Shown here: in pieces, positions 34,531 through 43,678 of the stretch
Layout: each line of letters begins with the position of its first letter
How positions within the stretch are numbered: the first letter of the stretch is position 1
Origin: Natrinema versiforme
Lineage (GTDB): Archaea; Halobacteriota; Halobacteria; Halobacteriales; Natrialbaceae
Length of the DNA stretch: 64,000 bases
Direction of reading: 5' to 3'
Assembly (NCBI RefSeq): GCF_005576615.1
Contig: NZ_CP040331.1
Coordinates: 1-64,000, forward strand
Notes under the pieces: generated by a model
What the model saw: only the letters and a program-made list of their open reading frames with translations
What the model was told of the DNA's origin: nothing
Database searches by the model: none
Made by a program: the position numbers and the translations under genes

Positions 34531-35610
34531 TCAGCGCAGGGTGTCCCGTTCCTCTTCGAGGCCGACACCCGGGTCGTCGGTGCCGTGTTCGGCCTCGTAT
34601 GCGTCAACGAGCTCCCGACTGTACCGCGCGATCCGGTTTCGGGACGTCGGCACGATCGTGCTCGCCGCCACGGCGACCTGCTCCTGGGTGAGGTGCTTGC
34701 GCGACAGCAGCCGATCCGCCGCGTACAGCGCCGACGCCGCGACGGTGCACCGTGGCGTTCCCGGCCCGACCGGCACCTGATCGCCGAGTTTCATCAGGTG
34801 TTGGGCCAGTCGCCACGTCCGCACGGCTCGCGCCCCGGGGATGGCGTCGTCATCGAGCGCGTCGACGACCGCCATCACGGCGTTGGGCCTGATGAGCGGC
34901 GCGTCGAACCCGCATTCACACCGGATCTTCCGCGCCGCAGCGCACACCCGCTCGTGGGGCGCTTTGGTGTGGGTCGCGACCGCGACGTCGATCTCGTCCC
35001 GGTTGACCGATGAGGCTCGCGCGGCCAGGAGGACGGCGCCGCCGGCGAGTGCCTCCCAGGCCATCCGCCCGCCCGGCAACCGCGCTTCCGAGGCGCTTCG
35101 GAGGAACTGTGCCGCCATCTTGACGACGTGGTCCGGCAAGCTCAGGTTGCCACCGATCATCTCGACGTCCCGCAGCCCCTCGTTGAGCCGCTTCGTCCGC
35201 TTGCGCTTCTCGCCGAACTGCATCCGCTTGTGCCACTTCCGGAGGCGCTGGACCTTCTCCCACTGCTCGTTGCTCAAGGGATTACCCCGACCGTCGGTGT
35301 TCCTCCCGATCTTCGTGTGCAGGCCCTTGTCCGTCCGCAGCGGGTCCACTGTCTCGATGCTCTGGTCGGCGTCTCCGACCAGGCCCAGGTCGTTCAGCGT
35401 CGGGCTCAGGTCCACCCACTCGTCGGCAACGATCAGCCCACAGTCCGTGCAGAACGACTGCTCGTCTTCGGTGATCACCTGGCCCTCACACTCCGGACAG
35501 GCGGACCGCCCCGACGGTTCGTGTTCGACCGTCGGCTCGTGACCGCGCTCTTCGGTGGTCGTACTCTGTACGTCCGAAACCGTCTTTTCGCTCGCGTTGT
35601 TACTCAACAT
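34531..35610 (-). CDS. tfb: Transcription initiation factor TFB
   Basis: The 359-residue protein is an archaeal TFIIB homologue. It has an N-terminal zinc ribbon (CPECEGQVITEDEQSFCTDCG, about 37-57), the B-reader region (GRNTDGRGNPLSNEQWEKVQ) and two cyclin-like repeats (about 170-255 and 265-350, with VAASALYAADRLL and a final HTH TQEQVAVAASTIVPTSRNRI). Haloarchaea carry several TFBs that select different promoters; plasmid-borne copies may drive plasmid genes. A perfect 19-bp inverted repeat lies about 90 bases upstream. Confidence 0.93.
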   Translation of the reverse strand: MLSNNASEKTVSDVQSTTTEERGHEPTVEHEPSGRSACPECEGQVITEDEQSFCTDCGLIVADEWVDLSPTLNDLGLVGDADQSIETVDPLRTDKGLHTKIGRNTDGRGNPLSNEQWEKVQRLRKWHKRMQFGEKRKRTKRLNEGLRDVEMIGGNLSLPDHVVKMAAQFLRSASEARLPGGRMAWEALAGGAVLLAARASSVNRDEIDVAVATHTKAPHERVCAAARKIRCECGFDAPLIRPNAVMAVVDALDDDAIPGARAVRTWRLAQHLMKLGDQVPVGPGTPRCTVAASALYAADRLLSRKHLTQEQVAVAASTIVPTSRNRIARYSRELVDAYEAEHGTDDPGVGLEEERDTLR

Positions 35611-35698
35611 TGTAGTCCTCTGAAGGCGCTCACCACAGCGCCCGACACCGCGGCCCCAAACCGCGGTTTCCTCGACGTCACGACCGACAGAACCGTCT

Positions 35699-35754
35699 GC
35701 GCGCTCTCGCTCGCGCCTTCGCGAGCGCCCTCCTGGGCGCGAGCGAGAGCGCGC
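35699..35754. repeat. Perfect 19-bp inverted repeat upstream of tfb
   Basis: Left arm 35699-35717 and right arm 35736-35754 are exact reverse complements (starting GCGCGCTCTCGCTCGCG), with an 18-base loop that itself contains GCGAGCG. In the tfb leader this could form a very stable hairpin. Confidence 0.75.
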
Positions 35755-36314
35755 CCGCACGAAGGGACACAACCAGCGCCGCGCGCCGACCCGCCCGGAG
35801 CGAGCGACCAGCGGAGAAAGCGTGGGGGGTGAGCAGCCACGCCGCGCAACCCCTCGCGCTTTCCCGCTGGCGTCGAGGGCACATCCATTTTAGCCCGGAA
35901 CGGGCGCGGGCGGTGCGGAGAGCGCCCGCACGCCCGGAATGGTCGGTCGCGAGCGACGTGGAGGGCGGCAGCGGCGAGCGGCGCGGGCCGTTGAAGACAC
36001 ACCGGATAGCCGATGTCGTCGTTCGCTATCCCGAGCGCCAGCCTGGCGGACTCAGAAAGGGCGAGGCCGTCTCGACCGTTCCCCGATCCCGCAAGCACCG
36101 AGTCCAACGAGACGCGCAGCGTGGGTCGCGGGGCGTCGAGCGGTCGAGGGCTTTCTTTGCTGTCTCCGATGCCACGCGAGCAGGGAGCAGTATCTCACGA
36201 GCAAACTCGACGGACGTGACCCTGATGGCTAAGGGAGTTAGCTGTCGAGATCCCGCTAGTGCCGGTGAGCCGGCCAGTTACAGATGTCTCCGTCGCTGAT
36301 GTGGCAGAAACCCA
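35755..36314. other. GC-rich stretch without a gene
   Basis: Very GC-rich DNA with many GAGCG/CGCTC words and a second imperfect hairpin near 35912-35940. Open frames exist on both strands, but none has a convincing composition or motif. Confidence 0.4.
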
Positions 36315-36794
36315 TTACTCGTTCTGGAGTGCGGCGTAGATATCCGCATGCCGCCGGCCGTCGAGGGCCCCCATCTCGAGGGCAATCTTTCGACGTTCGG
36401 CGTCGCTCTCGGCCGCCTGATACCGCTCGTACAGCTGGCGGACCTCGGCATCAACCGCTGTCGGGTCGCCATCGTAGACGTCGACGTCGTCGGGGGCAGC
36501 GAGATCGAGTGGCTCGTCTTCGAGGTCCACTTTGAGGAGGCGGAACCGCTGAGCGGTCTCGGGGCCGACCAGCTGCGTGACCGTCTCGAAGTCGAGTTGG
36601 TCGTCGTAGTACTTCGTCGCGACGAGCTCCTGGAACGGCTCACTGTCCGTGGTCTTGTCGAGATACTTGCGGAGGGCCTCGATGAGCAGGGCAGATCGGT
36701 TCGTGTCGTAGACCTCCGCAATAGCGTCGAGGCGCTCGACGAGCGACGCCGGCGAGTGAAAATGAACTCGCTGCAACTCGTCGCTTGGGTCCAT
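36315..36794 (-). CDS. Ribbon-helix-helix DNA-binding protein
   Basis: The 159-residue protein starts with an RHH domain: QRVHFHSPASLVERLDAIAE then TNRSALLIEALRKYLDK (about 8-46), like CopG/NikR-type repressors. The rest is acidic with a helical end (VDAEVRQLYERYQAAESDAE). Such proteins act as antitoxins, plasmid copy or partition regulators. No toxin or ParA is adjacent. Confidence 0.65.
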   Translation of the reverse strand: MDPSDELQRVHFHSPASLVERLDAIAEVYDTNRSALLIEALRKYLDKTTDSEPFQELVATKYYDDQLDFETVTQLVGPETAQRFRLLKVDLEDEPLDLAAPDDVDVYDGDPTAVDAEVRQLYERYQAAESDAERRKIALEMGALDGRRHADIYAALQNE

Positions 36795-36882
36795 ACGATG
36801 CGTACGTTTCGGACAGACGCTGGTAACGGTTTCGGGGCTGTACAGTACACGCTCTGAGCGTCAGGAATCGGGTATGTCGAAC

Positions 36883-37215
36883 TCAATCGTCACTCTGTGC
36901 GGGCAGCTCTGCCAGGAACCGGGTGGCTGCTGTCCCGATTCGGACGCCGTCGACGTTGTCGACGTCGAGGTCCGCCGTAGCAGTTCGAAACGGATACTCC
37001 TCAACGAGAACCCGATAGATAACGGTCCGAATAGTCTCCGAGCCATATCTGTCGACGACAGTCGCCGTCGCTTCGTCTAGGTGGGCGTTTTGGTGGTCCA
37101 CACGTGGGTTCTCTGCTCGCTCGAGAACAAGGTCGACGACGTCATCAATCGGTGGATGCTCGGGGTTCCCGGTGCGCTCACGAACGTCATAGAGTGGCTC
37201 AGAGCCAGTCATCAT
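36883..37215 (-). CDS. 110-aa hypothetical protein
   Basis: Starts MMTGSEPLYDVRERTGNPEH and contains a helical segment TIRTVIYRVLVEEYPF. Its start directly follows the stop of the zinc-ribbon gene at 37218, so the two form an operon. Function unknown. Confidence 0.5.
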   Translation of the reverse strand: MMTGSEPLYDVRERTGNPEHPPIDDVVDLVLERAENPRVDHQNAHLDEATATVVDRYGSETIRTVIYRVLVEEYPFRTATADLDVDNVDGVRIGTAATRFLAELPAQSDD

Positions 37216-37217
37216 AC

Positions 37218-37571
37218 TTACTCCGTCACGTCCTCGTTCGTGTCTTCCGCCACTGGCTCCAGCCGTCGCTGTCGACGAACCTCCGCGAGCGTGTCCTCGA
37301 GCGTCCTGAGATCCTCGATAGCTGCGAGCTCATCGGTGATCTCCTTGAGAAGGGCGGCCCGTTCGATCACGGCGTCATCACCGGCGGTCGTATCGATTGC
37401 TTCGACACGGAGTCGGCGCTCCTCTTGCCACCCACAAGCCCAGCACGTCCGGACGACATCGACACGCTCGTCTTCAGCAGCATCGAGCACTGCGTTGGTT
37501 AGTGACGTCGACGGCGGTTTGTCCGGTCCGACCTCGAGCGTGACCGGGCCACCGCACGCAGGACAGTCCAT
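37218..37571 (-). CDS. Zinc-ribbon protein
   Basis: The 117-residue protein starts MDCPACGGPVTLEVGPDKPP. CPAC and later CWAC form a zinc ribbon (residues 3-62), followed by a long helix (DDAVIERAALLKEITDELAA). ATG 37571 is preferred over upstream ATGs because it sits directly before the CPAC motif. Function unknown. Confidence 0.58.
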   Translation of the reverse strand: MDCPACGGPVTLEVGPDKPPSTSLTNAVLDAAEDERVDVVRTCWACGWQEERRLRVEAIDTTAGDDAVIERAALLKEITDELAAIEDLRTLEDTLAEVRRQRRLEPVAEDTNEDVTE

Positions 37572-38150
37572 ATCCGACAGGATGCGCGCCGCGGTCATCA
37601 ACATCAGGGACCCGTGAGACGGACTCACAGACAGGGCTTTCGAGGAAGCAAACCGGATACCTCAGGCTGGTCGTTGGGACGACAATCGCCCCGGTGACCC
37701 AGTAGACGATACGGTTCGTTTAAACTGATACATTTCGGAAGCTGGGACTCCAGAGATGGCCCCTCGGCCGGAGAGAGCCGGCGGCCTTCGCACACTGCAT
37801 ATCGCCTCTTTCTTTGGACGAAAACCGCGATATGCAAGGCGAAATAACGCGCTCAAATCGCAGAATAACCTCGTCGGGCCGATTTGAGACAGTAGAAAAT
37901 ACCTCGACGAGCTCCCGGCTCACTACTATTTCGCTAAAATTGCTCGACCACGGGGTAAGCGGGGTAAATTCGGGAGGTACTGATGAGAGATACGAATAGC
38001 CCTGTGTCAAGAACGCCTTGCTGGATGGCCGCGCTCTCCCGGGAGATGCCGAAAGATATCCCTATTCCCGCGAATTTGGGATGCTGAATCCACTCAAAAT
38101 TGCCCGACGGGAGTTTCAGTACAAACTTGACAGTGGATAAGTACGGGCCG
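37572..38150. other. Non-coding stretch
   Basis: About 580 bases with lower GC content and no gene or repeat that I can support. It ends at palindrome 5. Confidence 0.4.
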
Positions 38151-38191
38151 TTAACCAACAATCCGAATCAGGAACAGAGTCTGTTGGTTAA
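38151..38191. promoter_or_regulatory. Palindrome 5: TTAACCAACA-N21-TGTTGGTTAA
   Basis: Perfect arms, 89 bases upstream of the lipoprotein start codon. Confidence 0.68.
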
Positions 38192-38280
38192 CAGTCTTCA
38201 CCCTCCACTGTTTCCGGAGCTTTTGCTGTCTTCGTCCGTCCGACACAAGGCTTTTCGAGCGCCTCCGTGGAATCACGATT

Positions 38281-39240
38281 ATGCGCCGCCGTGCCCTCCT
38301 TGCGACCGCCGCCACGTCCCTCCCCGCAGTAATCGCTGGCTGCACCAGTCCCGGTGGATTGGGTGGAAGCAACGCCGCTGCAGAAGCCCCTACAGCACGC
38401 CTCGAACTGACGACGATTGCCGACGCGAAACTCCCGACGAAGGTCCTCTATACAGTCCGCCCTGCTGAAGGGAACGACGAAACGGCACAACTGTTCGATC
38501 GGATTCTCGACGGTGGCACGACAACGAAGGCGACACGGCCGCCACTGCCCGAGCAACAACATATCGCCTACCAAGACGGCGTCTACGAGCTGGCGTACGA
38601 GGTGATCGAAGAAACGCCGGCCACCAGGTACTCCGTGAAGGTGGATATCGTCACCGGCTCTGTGACCGAGGCCGAAGCTATCCAGTTCGCTGACCTCCCC
38701 GAAGTTGATCAAGAGGAATTTGCCGCCCACGGACTCGCTGATGGTGACCCGGTCGGAATCGGGACGACGTTCCTCTATACGGATGCCGAACGCGAGCAAT
38801 CCGTCCTCGTCCCCGAGTCGGAGTACTCGTATATCATCTGGGACGATGGGACTGAAGCCGAATGGGTCGTCGACGACGCCTACGACACGACGCTGAACAC
38901 CTATCGCTACACGGCTGACCAAGTGGCACCGGCCGCCGAGTACGGCCAACAGATGCGCGAGCGGTTTACGTTCGAACTTGCGGACCTTCCAGACGCCCAG
39001 CGAGAGATCGTCGAGACGGCGATCACGGACGGACCGTACGTTGTCGGGCCCGATGAGACGCCGTCTGATGCGCTTGTGGCGCTCGCAGACCGGTTTCGCG
39101 GACACGAACAGGCCCACGGGCTCGACGAGGAGGGTGAAGGTGACCTGAGCGGCACGTATCTGGTTCGGTACCAAGGGGACGTGTATTGGACAACGTTCGT
39201 CGTCCAGCATAATGCGTTCCAGACGACATCAGCAAGCTGA
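38281..39240 (+). CDS. Secreted lipoprotein
   Basis: The 319-residue protein has the haloarchaeal lipoprotein signal MRRRALLATAATSLPAVIAGC: a basic start with consecutive arginines (likely Tat export), a hydrophobic stretch and lipobox AGC at about position 21. The mature part is acidic and beta-rich with no domain I recognise. It should be anchored to the outer face of the membrane. An open frame antisense to it (38188-39210) is a GC artefact. Confidence 0.75.
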   Translation: MRRRALLATAATSLPAVIAGCTSPGGLGGSNAAAEAPTARLELTTIADAKLPTKVLYTVRPAEGNDETAQLFDRILDGGTTTKATRPPLPEQQHIAYQDGVYELAYEVIEETPATRYSVKVDIVTGSVTEAEAIQFADLPEVDQEEFAAHGLADGDPVGIGTTFLYTDAEREQSVLVPESEYSYIIWDDGTEAEWVVDDAYDTTLNTYRYTADQVAPAAEYGQQMRERFTFELADLPDAQREIVETAITDGPYVVGPDETPSDALVALADRFRGHEQAHGLDEEGEGDLSGTYLVRYQGDVYWTTFVVQHNAFQTTSAS

Positions 39241-39378
39241 TTCGGACTATTCTACTGGCATCTTCATTTGACAGATGAGTTGATAGACACGATTTCATGG
39301 TAGTCCGATATGTACGGGGAACTCGGTCGGAGCACTGAAGTGGATCCTCGTCGCCTGCTTCGGGCATCAAGGGCTTAG
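39241..39378. other. Short spacer before the polymerase remnant
   Basis: Nothing recognisable. Confidence 0.3.
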
Positions 39379-39546
39379 CGACGCGATGCTTGGCGAATCG
39401 AATGCCAAGAGGAAATCGAGTCGTACTACGAGTCGCAGTTGGTCCGAGCCGTCGAGAGCATACGGACACCTATTGACTGGGATCGGAACGACATCCGACG
39501 AGAACTCAACGGAACACATATAGTCGGTATCACGGACTGGACCTGA
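39379..39546 (+). pseudogene. DNA polymerase B C-terminal tail remnant
   Basis: The frame reads DAWRIECQEEIESYYESQLVRAVES up to TPIDWDRNDIRRELNG with a stop at 39544-39546. The QLVRAVES..WDR end is typical of haloarchaeal family B polymerases, and the tail matches the remnant at origin A (GLGWDRNLIRRKLDD). It keeps the part deleted there. It mirrors the remnant at 8492-8867, facing origin B. Confidence 0.62.
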
Positions 39547-39550
39547 CGAC

Positions 39551-40240
39551 CCCCTCCCCCCTTTTTCGAGTTGTAAACTCGTGACGGCGGGGAGGGGGTG
39601 AACAGCAAGAGGGACTACAAAACAGCCGATTGTGGCGGATATATGCGATAGAGAGGCTGAGTATTTCATTTTCTAACTTGTAGATAGAAATGCGAAATTT
39701 TATGTTGCACGTTACCTTACCACAACTGCACTAGAGACAAAGAAAACAAATTGTCTAGCTCCAGATAGACAATTGACATCTCTGGAGTAGATAACCTCTT
39801 TATCTCGTCCGTGGTTCTGATCCCGCGTACTATCACGTCTCATTGCCTCTACGCCAACTTCTGTTAACTCAACGCTCGTCAGATAGCGTTTGGTGTGGCC
39901 TGTTCCCATCGACTTACAACTCGAAAAAGGGGGGAGAGGGTGCAACATTCGAGATCACCAAATCAGCTTCACCAGCTACCATGTCTGAAACCCGGTATTA
40001 CTCTCATTCGTGAACAGGTCCTACGAGCGTCGTTCTTTCGCTACTATTCTGGTGCTTACTACTCGAAAATGGGGGGTCTGGGTCATCGAAGAGATTCGAC
40101 GATAGCGACCTTCGTCGAACCGTTACAACTCGACAACGGAGGGTGATAGATTCCGAAAACGGTATCTGGCTCATACAGAGGATACGGGGCTGTAGTCGTT
40201 AGATAGCTTGTTTTCGCCCGGTTACAACTCCACAAGGGTC
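39551..40240 (+). repeat. Origin B repeats, upstream cluster
   Basis: Units of the A/B family lie near 39551 (inverted), 39914, 40056, 40123 and 40222 (degenerate), mostly as TTACAACTCGAAAANGGGGGG. The order and spacing mirror 7645-8480. There is no gene in the region, and a dyad AATTGTCTA-N8-TAGACAATT lies at 39749-39774. Confidence 0.72.
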
Positions 40241-40275
40241 CATATTTTTATACCCAGGGCTCAAGGGGGTTCATA

Positions 40276-41775
40276 ATGGGACGAGAGGGACGTAGAGCAG
40301 GATCGAATAATTCGGAAGGAGAGGGGGATCGTGAATCTTCTGCTGCTGATCCTGAAACTCCTGAGTCGACGGATGAGGAGGTGGCGTCTCCTGGCACGTC
40401 ACAAATGACCTTCGAAAACGGATCAGATCCCGCCGATTCGCCTCAAGAAGCAACTAACGGCGACGGTGGCGGCATCTCAATTCGTGATCGGCTCCAAACC
40501 GAGTCGTCCGGTGGCGTTTTCGCGAACAAAGACCTCGTCCGGTCAGATACCATCATCGACGAGGACCGTATCGTCGGTCGCGACGACCAGCTAGGCCGTG
40601 TCGTCGACAATCTAAAACCGGTTCTCCAGAATGAGGGGATCCCCGATATGCTCCTGAGCGGGCCATCTGGAACGGGAAAATCGCTCATCATTCATGCAGT
40701 GTGCAAACAGATCGTCGAACTATGTGAATCTCAAGACAAGACCTTCGGGGTCCTCTCTATCAACTGCGAGGGGCCGAAGACTGCAGATCGGGCTGTCTAT
40801 CGGTTAGTCAAAGCTGCTGCCGACGACCTCGGTGTTGATCCTGGTGTTCCCCAAACCGGCGTCTCAACGGATCAGAAGCTCGAGCGACTGTATGAACTCA
40901 TGCGAGAGTATTACGACGGTGTCATTTTTATCCTCGATGAGATCGATATGCTCGAGGGGCCGTATCAGGAAGCAGAGTACAATTCTCTCATCTACCAGCT
41001 TTCACGGGCTCGCAAACTCGCCGACTTTGATGGTCCCATCTCGCTCACGACGATCACGAACTACGCCGACTTTATGAAGGACCTCAATAGCCGCGCACAG
41101 AGTTCTTACAACCCTGACGACATCTTCTTCGACGATTACGATGCGAACCAACTCCGTAGTATTCTCCGCAACCGGCGGGACGCCTTCAAGCCAGACTCAC
41201 TTGCAGATGACGTTGTTCCGCTTGTTGCTGCGTTCGGCTCCCAAACGCACGGGGATGCGCGGAAAGCGATTGACCTCCTCAGATGGGCTGGCGAATTAGC
41301 CGAGCGGCGTGGGGCTGACACGGTTATCGAGACTGATGTCCGTGATGCTCAGGAAAAATACACCGAAAACCGCAAGCTCCGCCATATCAGCGGCATTTCG
41401 ACTCAAAAGAAACTCTCCATCTACGCTGTGGCGGCCACTGCCCACTACGCAAGAGAACATCCTGAGTGGATCCCTGCTGGACCTGCGTTCAAGACGTACC
41501 AATTCATTGCCGATACGATGGATGCGGACCAGTACAGCCGTGAGACGTTCGTAAATCACGTTACAGAGCAGAGTACGTACGGTGTACTGGACTTCGAGCG
41601 TCGAGGCAAGGGGCGAGGCAGAGGAGTGCATATGTATTTCTCCCTCTCCGAGGATCCGGAAACGATCATGGAGACGATCCGTGAGGATTCCCGGTTCGAA
41701 GATCTAGCTCACGAAGAGGCGACTATCAGAGCTGTTGTCCGCGAACGGCTGAAGCAGTTCCGGAGTAAAAACTAA
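40276..41775 (+). CDS. orc1/cdc6: Orc1/Cdc6 replication initiator (copy B)
   Basis: The 499-residue protein has Walker A GPSGTGKS, Walker B VIFILDEID and the same sensor and winged-helix regions as copy A. From residue 77 onward the two differ at few positions. The acidic N-terminal 75 residues diverge more (NNSEGEGDRESSAADPE versus DHPAGEEEHESSSADPE). It lies in inverted orientation relative to copy A and should recognise the same repeats. Confidence 0.95.
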   Translation: MGREGRRAGSNNSEGEGDRESSAADPETPESTDEEVASPGTSQMTFENGSDPADSPQEATNGDGGGISIRDRLQTESSGGVFANKDLVRSDTIIDEDRIVGRDDQLGRVVDNLKPVLQNEGIPDMLLSGPSGTGKSLIIHAVCKQIVELCESQDKTFGVLSINCEGPKTADRAVYRLVKAAADDLGVDPGVPQTGVSTDQKLERLYELMREYYDGVIFILDEIDMLEGPYQEAEYNSLIYQLSRARKLADFDGPISLTTITNYADFMKDLNSRAQSSYNPDDIFFDDYDANQLRSILRNRRDAFKPDSLADDVVPLVAAFGSQTHGDARKAIDLLRWAGELAERRGADTVIETDVRDAQEKYTENRKLRHISGISTQKKLSIYAVAATAHYAREHPEWIPAGPAFKTYQFIADTMDADQYSRETFVNHVTEQSTYGVLDFERRGKGRGRGVHMYFSLSEDPETIMETIREDSRFEDLAHEEATIRAVVRERLKQFRSKN

Positions 41776-41798
41776 TCTCGCCCGTATTCTCCTCACAC

Positions 41799-41990
41799 TT
41801 ACTTCTCGAAAACGGGGGGTGTTCGTATCCCGCGCGGTGCGTTACAACTCGAAAATGGGGGGTGTCATTCGTCGGGATGTCTCGTTACTACTCGAAAACG
41901 GGGGTGGGTGAGCCAAGAGATTTGACGTGCCGGTCGATGTACTGTACTTTCCCCTTTCCCTCTCCCATTTACAACTCGAAAACGGGGGGT
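41799..41990 (+). repeat. Origin B repeats, downstream cluster (four units)
   Basis: Units start near 41799, 41842, 41885 and 41969 (TTACAACTCGAAAACGGGGGG and variants), mirroring the four units at 5910-6101. Confidence 0.72.
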
Positions 41991-42111
41991 GTGTCCTACG
42001 ATTTCTTTGTCGTCGGTACCATCGATGATGCGGAGACGGTGGAGAAACGACGGAAATACGCGGTTGTGGTCCCTTCAAAATCAGCGTCACCCCCTCCACA
42101 CACATCCTGTT

Positions 42112-42196
42112 ACGACGGAAACGTGGGGTGGGTGTCCTCCCTCATCGAGTTTCACTCGTCCGGGTTGACCGGACCCATTCACACTCTGGGGGGTGT
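42112..42196 (+). repeat. Companion-gene downstream repeats (copy B)
   Basis: One TTACGACGGAAACGTGGGG unit (42112) and one CCCATTCACACTCTGGGGGG unit (42173). The same pair occurs at 19575-19692 near origin C. Confidence 0.6.
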
Positions 42197-42253
42197 CATC
42201 TGCTACGCTACGAATCACGTTGAAAAGAACATCAGGCTACAGTTCAATCTCGT

Positions 42254-42580
42254 CTACTCGTCGGGATTCACTGGCCCTTTGTACTTTGACGTCACCGAAT
42301 CTCCTTCCCGCCACTGCCAGTAGTAGTAGCGGTTGTCGTTGATCTCCTTGATCGTGATCGTCGCCTTCGCTGGCACGTCGTCCGGGAGGTCATCGGGGCG
42401 CTCCTCGATGTCGGCGTCGTCCGCCTCTTCCTCCTCGAGACGAGCTTCACGCTCCTTGTATTCGGCCAACGCCTCGGCGTAGCTGGCAACGTCCCGAAGA
42501 TGCTCCGATGAGGCTTCGTTGAGCGTGTTGACGATCTCCGTTGGGAGGTTCGCCGGTGGGGTCGGGGGTTCGTAGGACAT
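42254..42580 (-). CDS. 108-aa replication-module companion protein (copy B)
   Basis: Starts MSYEPPTPPANLPTEIVNTL and ends RYYYWQWREGDSVTSKYKG. It is the module B counterpart of 5432-5755, with palindrome 6 beginning 15 bases upstream. Function unknown; see copy A. Confidence 0.75.
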   Translation of the reverse strand: MSYEPPTPPANLPTEIVNTLNEASSEHLRDVASYAEALAEYKEREARLEEEEADDADIEERPDDLPDDVPAKATITIKEINDNRYYYWQWREGDSVTSKYKGPVNPDE

Positions 42581-42594
42581 CGGCTGCTCTCGTG

Positions 42595-42634
42595 TTAACC
42601 AACACTACCCGCGACTCCATAGTTTGTTGGTTAA
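42595..42634. promoter_or_regulatory. Palindrome 6: TTAACCAACA-N20-TGTTGGTTAA
   Basis: Perfect arms between the 108-aa gene (minus) and the wHTH gene (plus); flanks are the mirror image of palindrome 1. Confidence 0.7.
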
Positions 42635-42717
42635 GACGATGGAGACGGTTCTCACGATGGCCGTCTGTAACACTACTCGAATCTTCTTTATATGCAAGTT
42701 TCGTACTATGTTACACC

Positions 42718-43641
42718 GTGCTCCGGCGCATCGAACTCGAGGTCCTTGCCACGGTCAACCGCGGCGACACGATCTCCGAACTCGCGACGAAGCTCGACCA
42801 CAGCGAGAGCTATCTCTCTCGTGCCGTCGGGGACCTCGTCGAAAAGGGACTCGTCTACACGGAACGAGATGGCCGGCGAAAACGAGTCGTCCCGTCGGAT
42901 GCTCGTGCCGTTGAACGATACCAGGACCTCGTCCGCCAGCACTCCCACATCGACTTCCCCGAGCTACTGACCGGCAAAGCACTCGAGGTACTGTACTACC
43001 TCGACCAGCCGCGAACTGTCTCCGAGATCGCCGACCGGAGCGATAACTACCGCAACACGGTCAACCGCGTCCTCAAGCGGTTTCGTGACCGTGGGCTCGT
43101 CGGGACGGCCGACGGCCGCTATGACTTCAACGCCGACTTCGACCGCCTCCACGAGTTTGCCCGTGAACTCGCACACCATCTGCATCGTCAACGCCTCGAA
43201 GCCGTTGCCCCGAAGGGCACGATTCTCTGGGAGGACTACGACGAATTCCTCGCCCAGGCCGAGACGGAAATCGACGCGGAGGCGTTCCACGAAACCGGCC
43301 TCGCTCGATTCGCGGCCTTCGACCTCCAGTTCCTGCTCACCGGCCACCGCTACTACGTCTACTCCGAAGACCTCGACGCAGTCTCGCCGGCGGAGCTCTG
43401 CTGTCACACGCTGTTAATCGACGATGGCAGCCGCCACCGCTCGTACTGCCTCCTCCTGCTCAGCCACGTCGACGTCGACGAGGAGAATCTCCGAGAGCAG
43501 GCAGCGAAATACGACCTTGAAAACGAAATCGACGCCTTGCTCCGCTACCTTGAGACGCACGGTGAGGTCGCAGATGACCGGCTCCCGGCGTGGGACGAGT
43601 TCCAGGAGCTGGCGGCTGACTACGAGGTACGACTATCCTGA
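42718..43641 (+). CDS. Two-domain wHTH regulator (intact copy)
   Basis: Start GTG 42718 gives 307 residues with two wHTH domains (DTISELATKLDHSESYLSRA; RTVSEIADRSDNYRNTVNRV) and a C-terminal helical domain ending EFQELAADYEVRLS. It is the intact version of 4365-5293. A TATA-like TTTATAT lies 30 bases upstream (42688). The nucleotidyltransferase that follows copy A is absent; VapC is found instead on the opposite strand. It is a good candidate for the protein that binds the palindromes. Confidence 0.8.
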   Translation: MLRRIELEVLATVNRGDTISELATKLDHSESYLSRAVGDLVEKGLVYTERDGRRKRVVPSDARAVERYQDLVRQHSHIDFPELLTGKALEVLYYLDQPRTVSEIADRSDNYRNTVNRVLKRFRDRGLVGTADGRYDFNADFDRLHEFARELAHHLHRQRLEAVAPKGTILWEDYDEFLAQAETEIDAEAFHETGLARFAAFDLQFLLTGHRYYVYSEDLDAVSPAELCCHTLLIDDGSRHRSYCLLLLSHVDVDEENLREQAAKYDLENEIDALLRYLETHGEVADDRLPAWDEFQELAADYEVRLS

Positions 43642-43678
43642 GACCGAGCATCGTCAGCAGCAGTGCCGTCTGCCAGCG

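Noticed and set aside
34069-34691. Plus-strand frames of up to 141 codons between tfb and the zinc-ribbon gene
   Set aside because: Arg- and Ser-rich, overlapping real genes on the other strand; no motif.
35604-36299. Frames of 156-167 codons in the GC-rich tfb upstream region
   Set aside because: Low-complexity GAGCG words, inverted repeats and Arg/Ala-rich translations on both strands point to non-coding DNA.
38188-39210. 340-codon frame antisense to the lipoprotein gene
   Set aside because: The sense frame has a lipobox signal and the typical acidic composition; the antisense frame is Arg/Val-rich with no motif.
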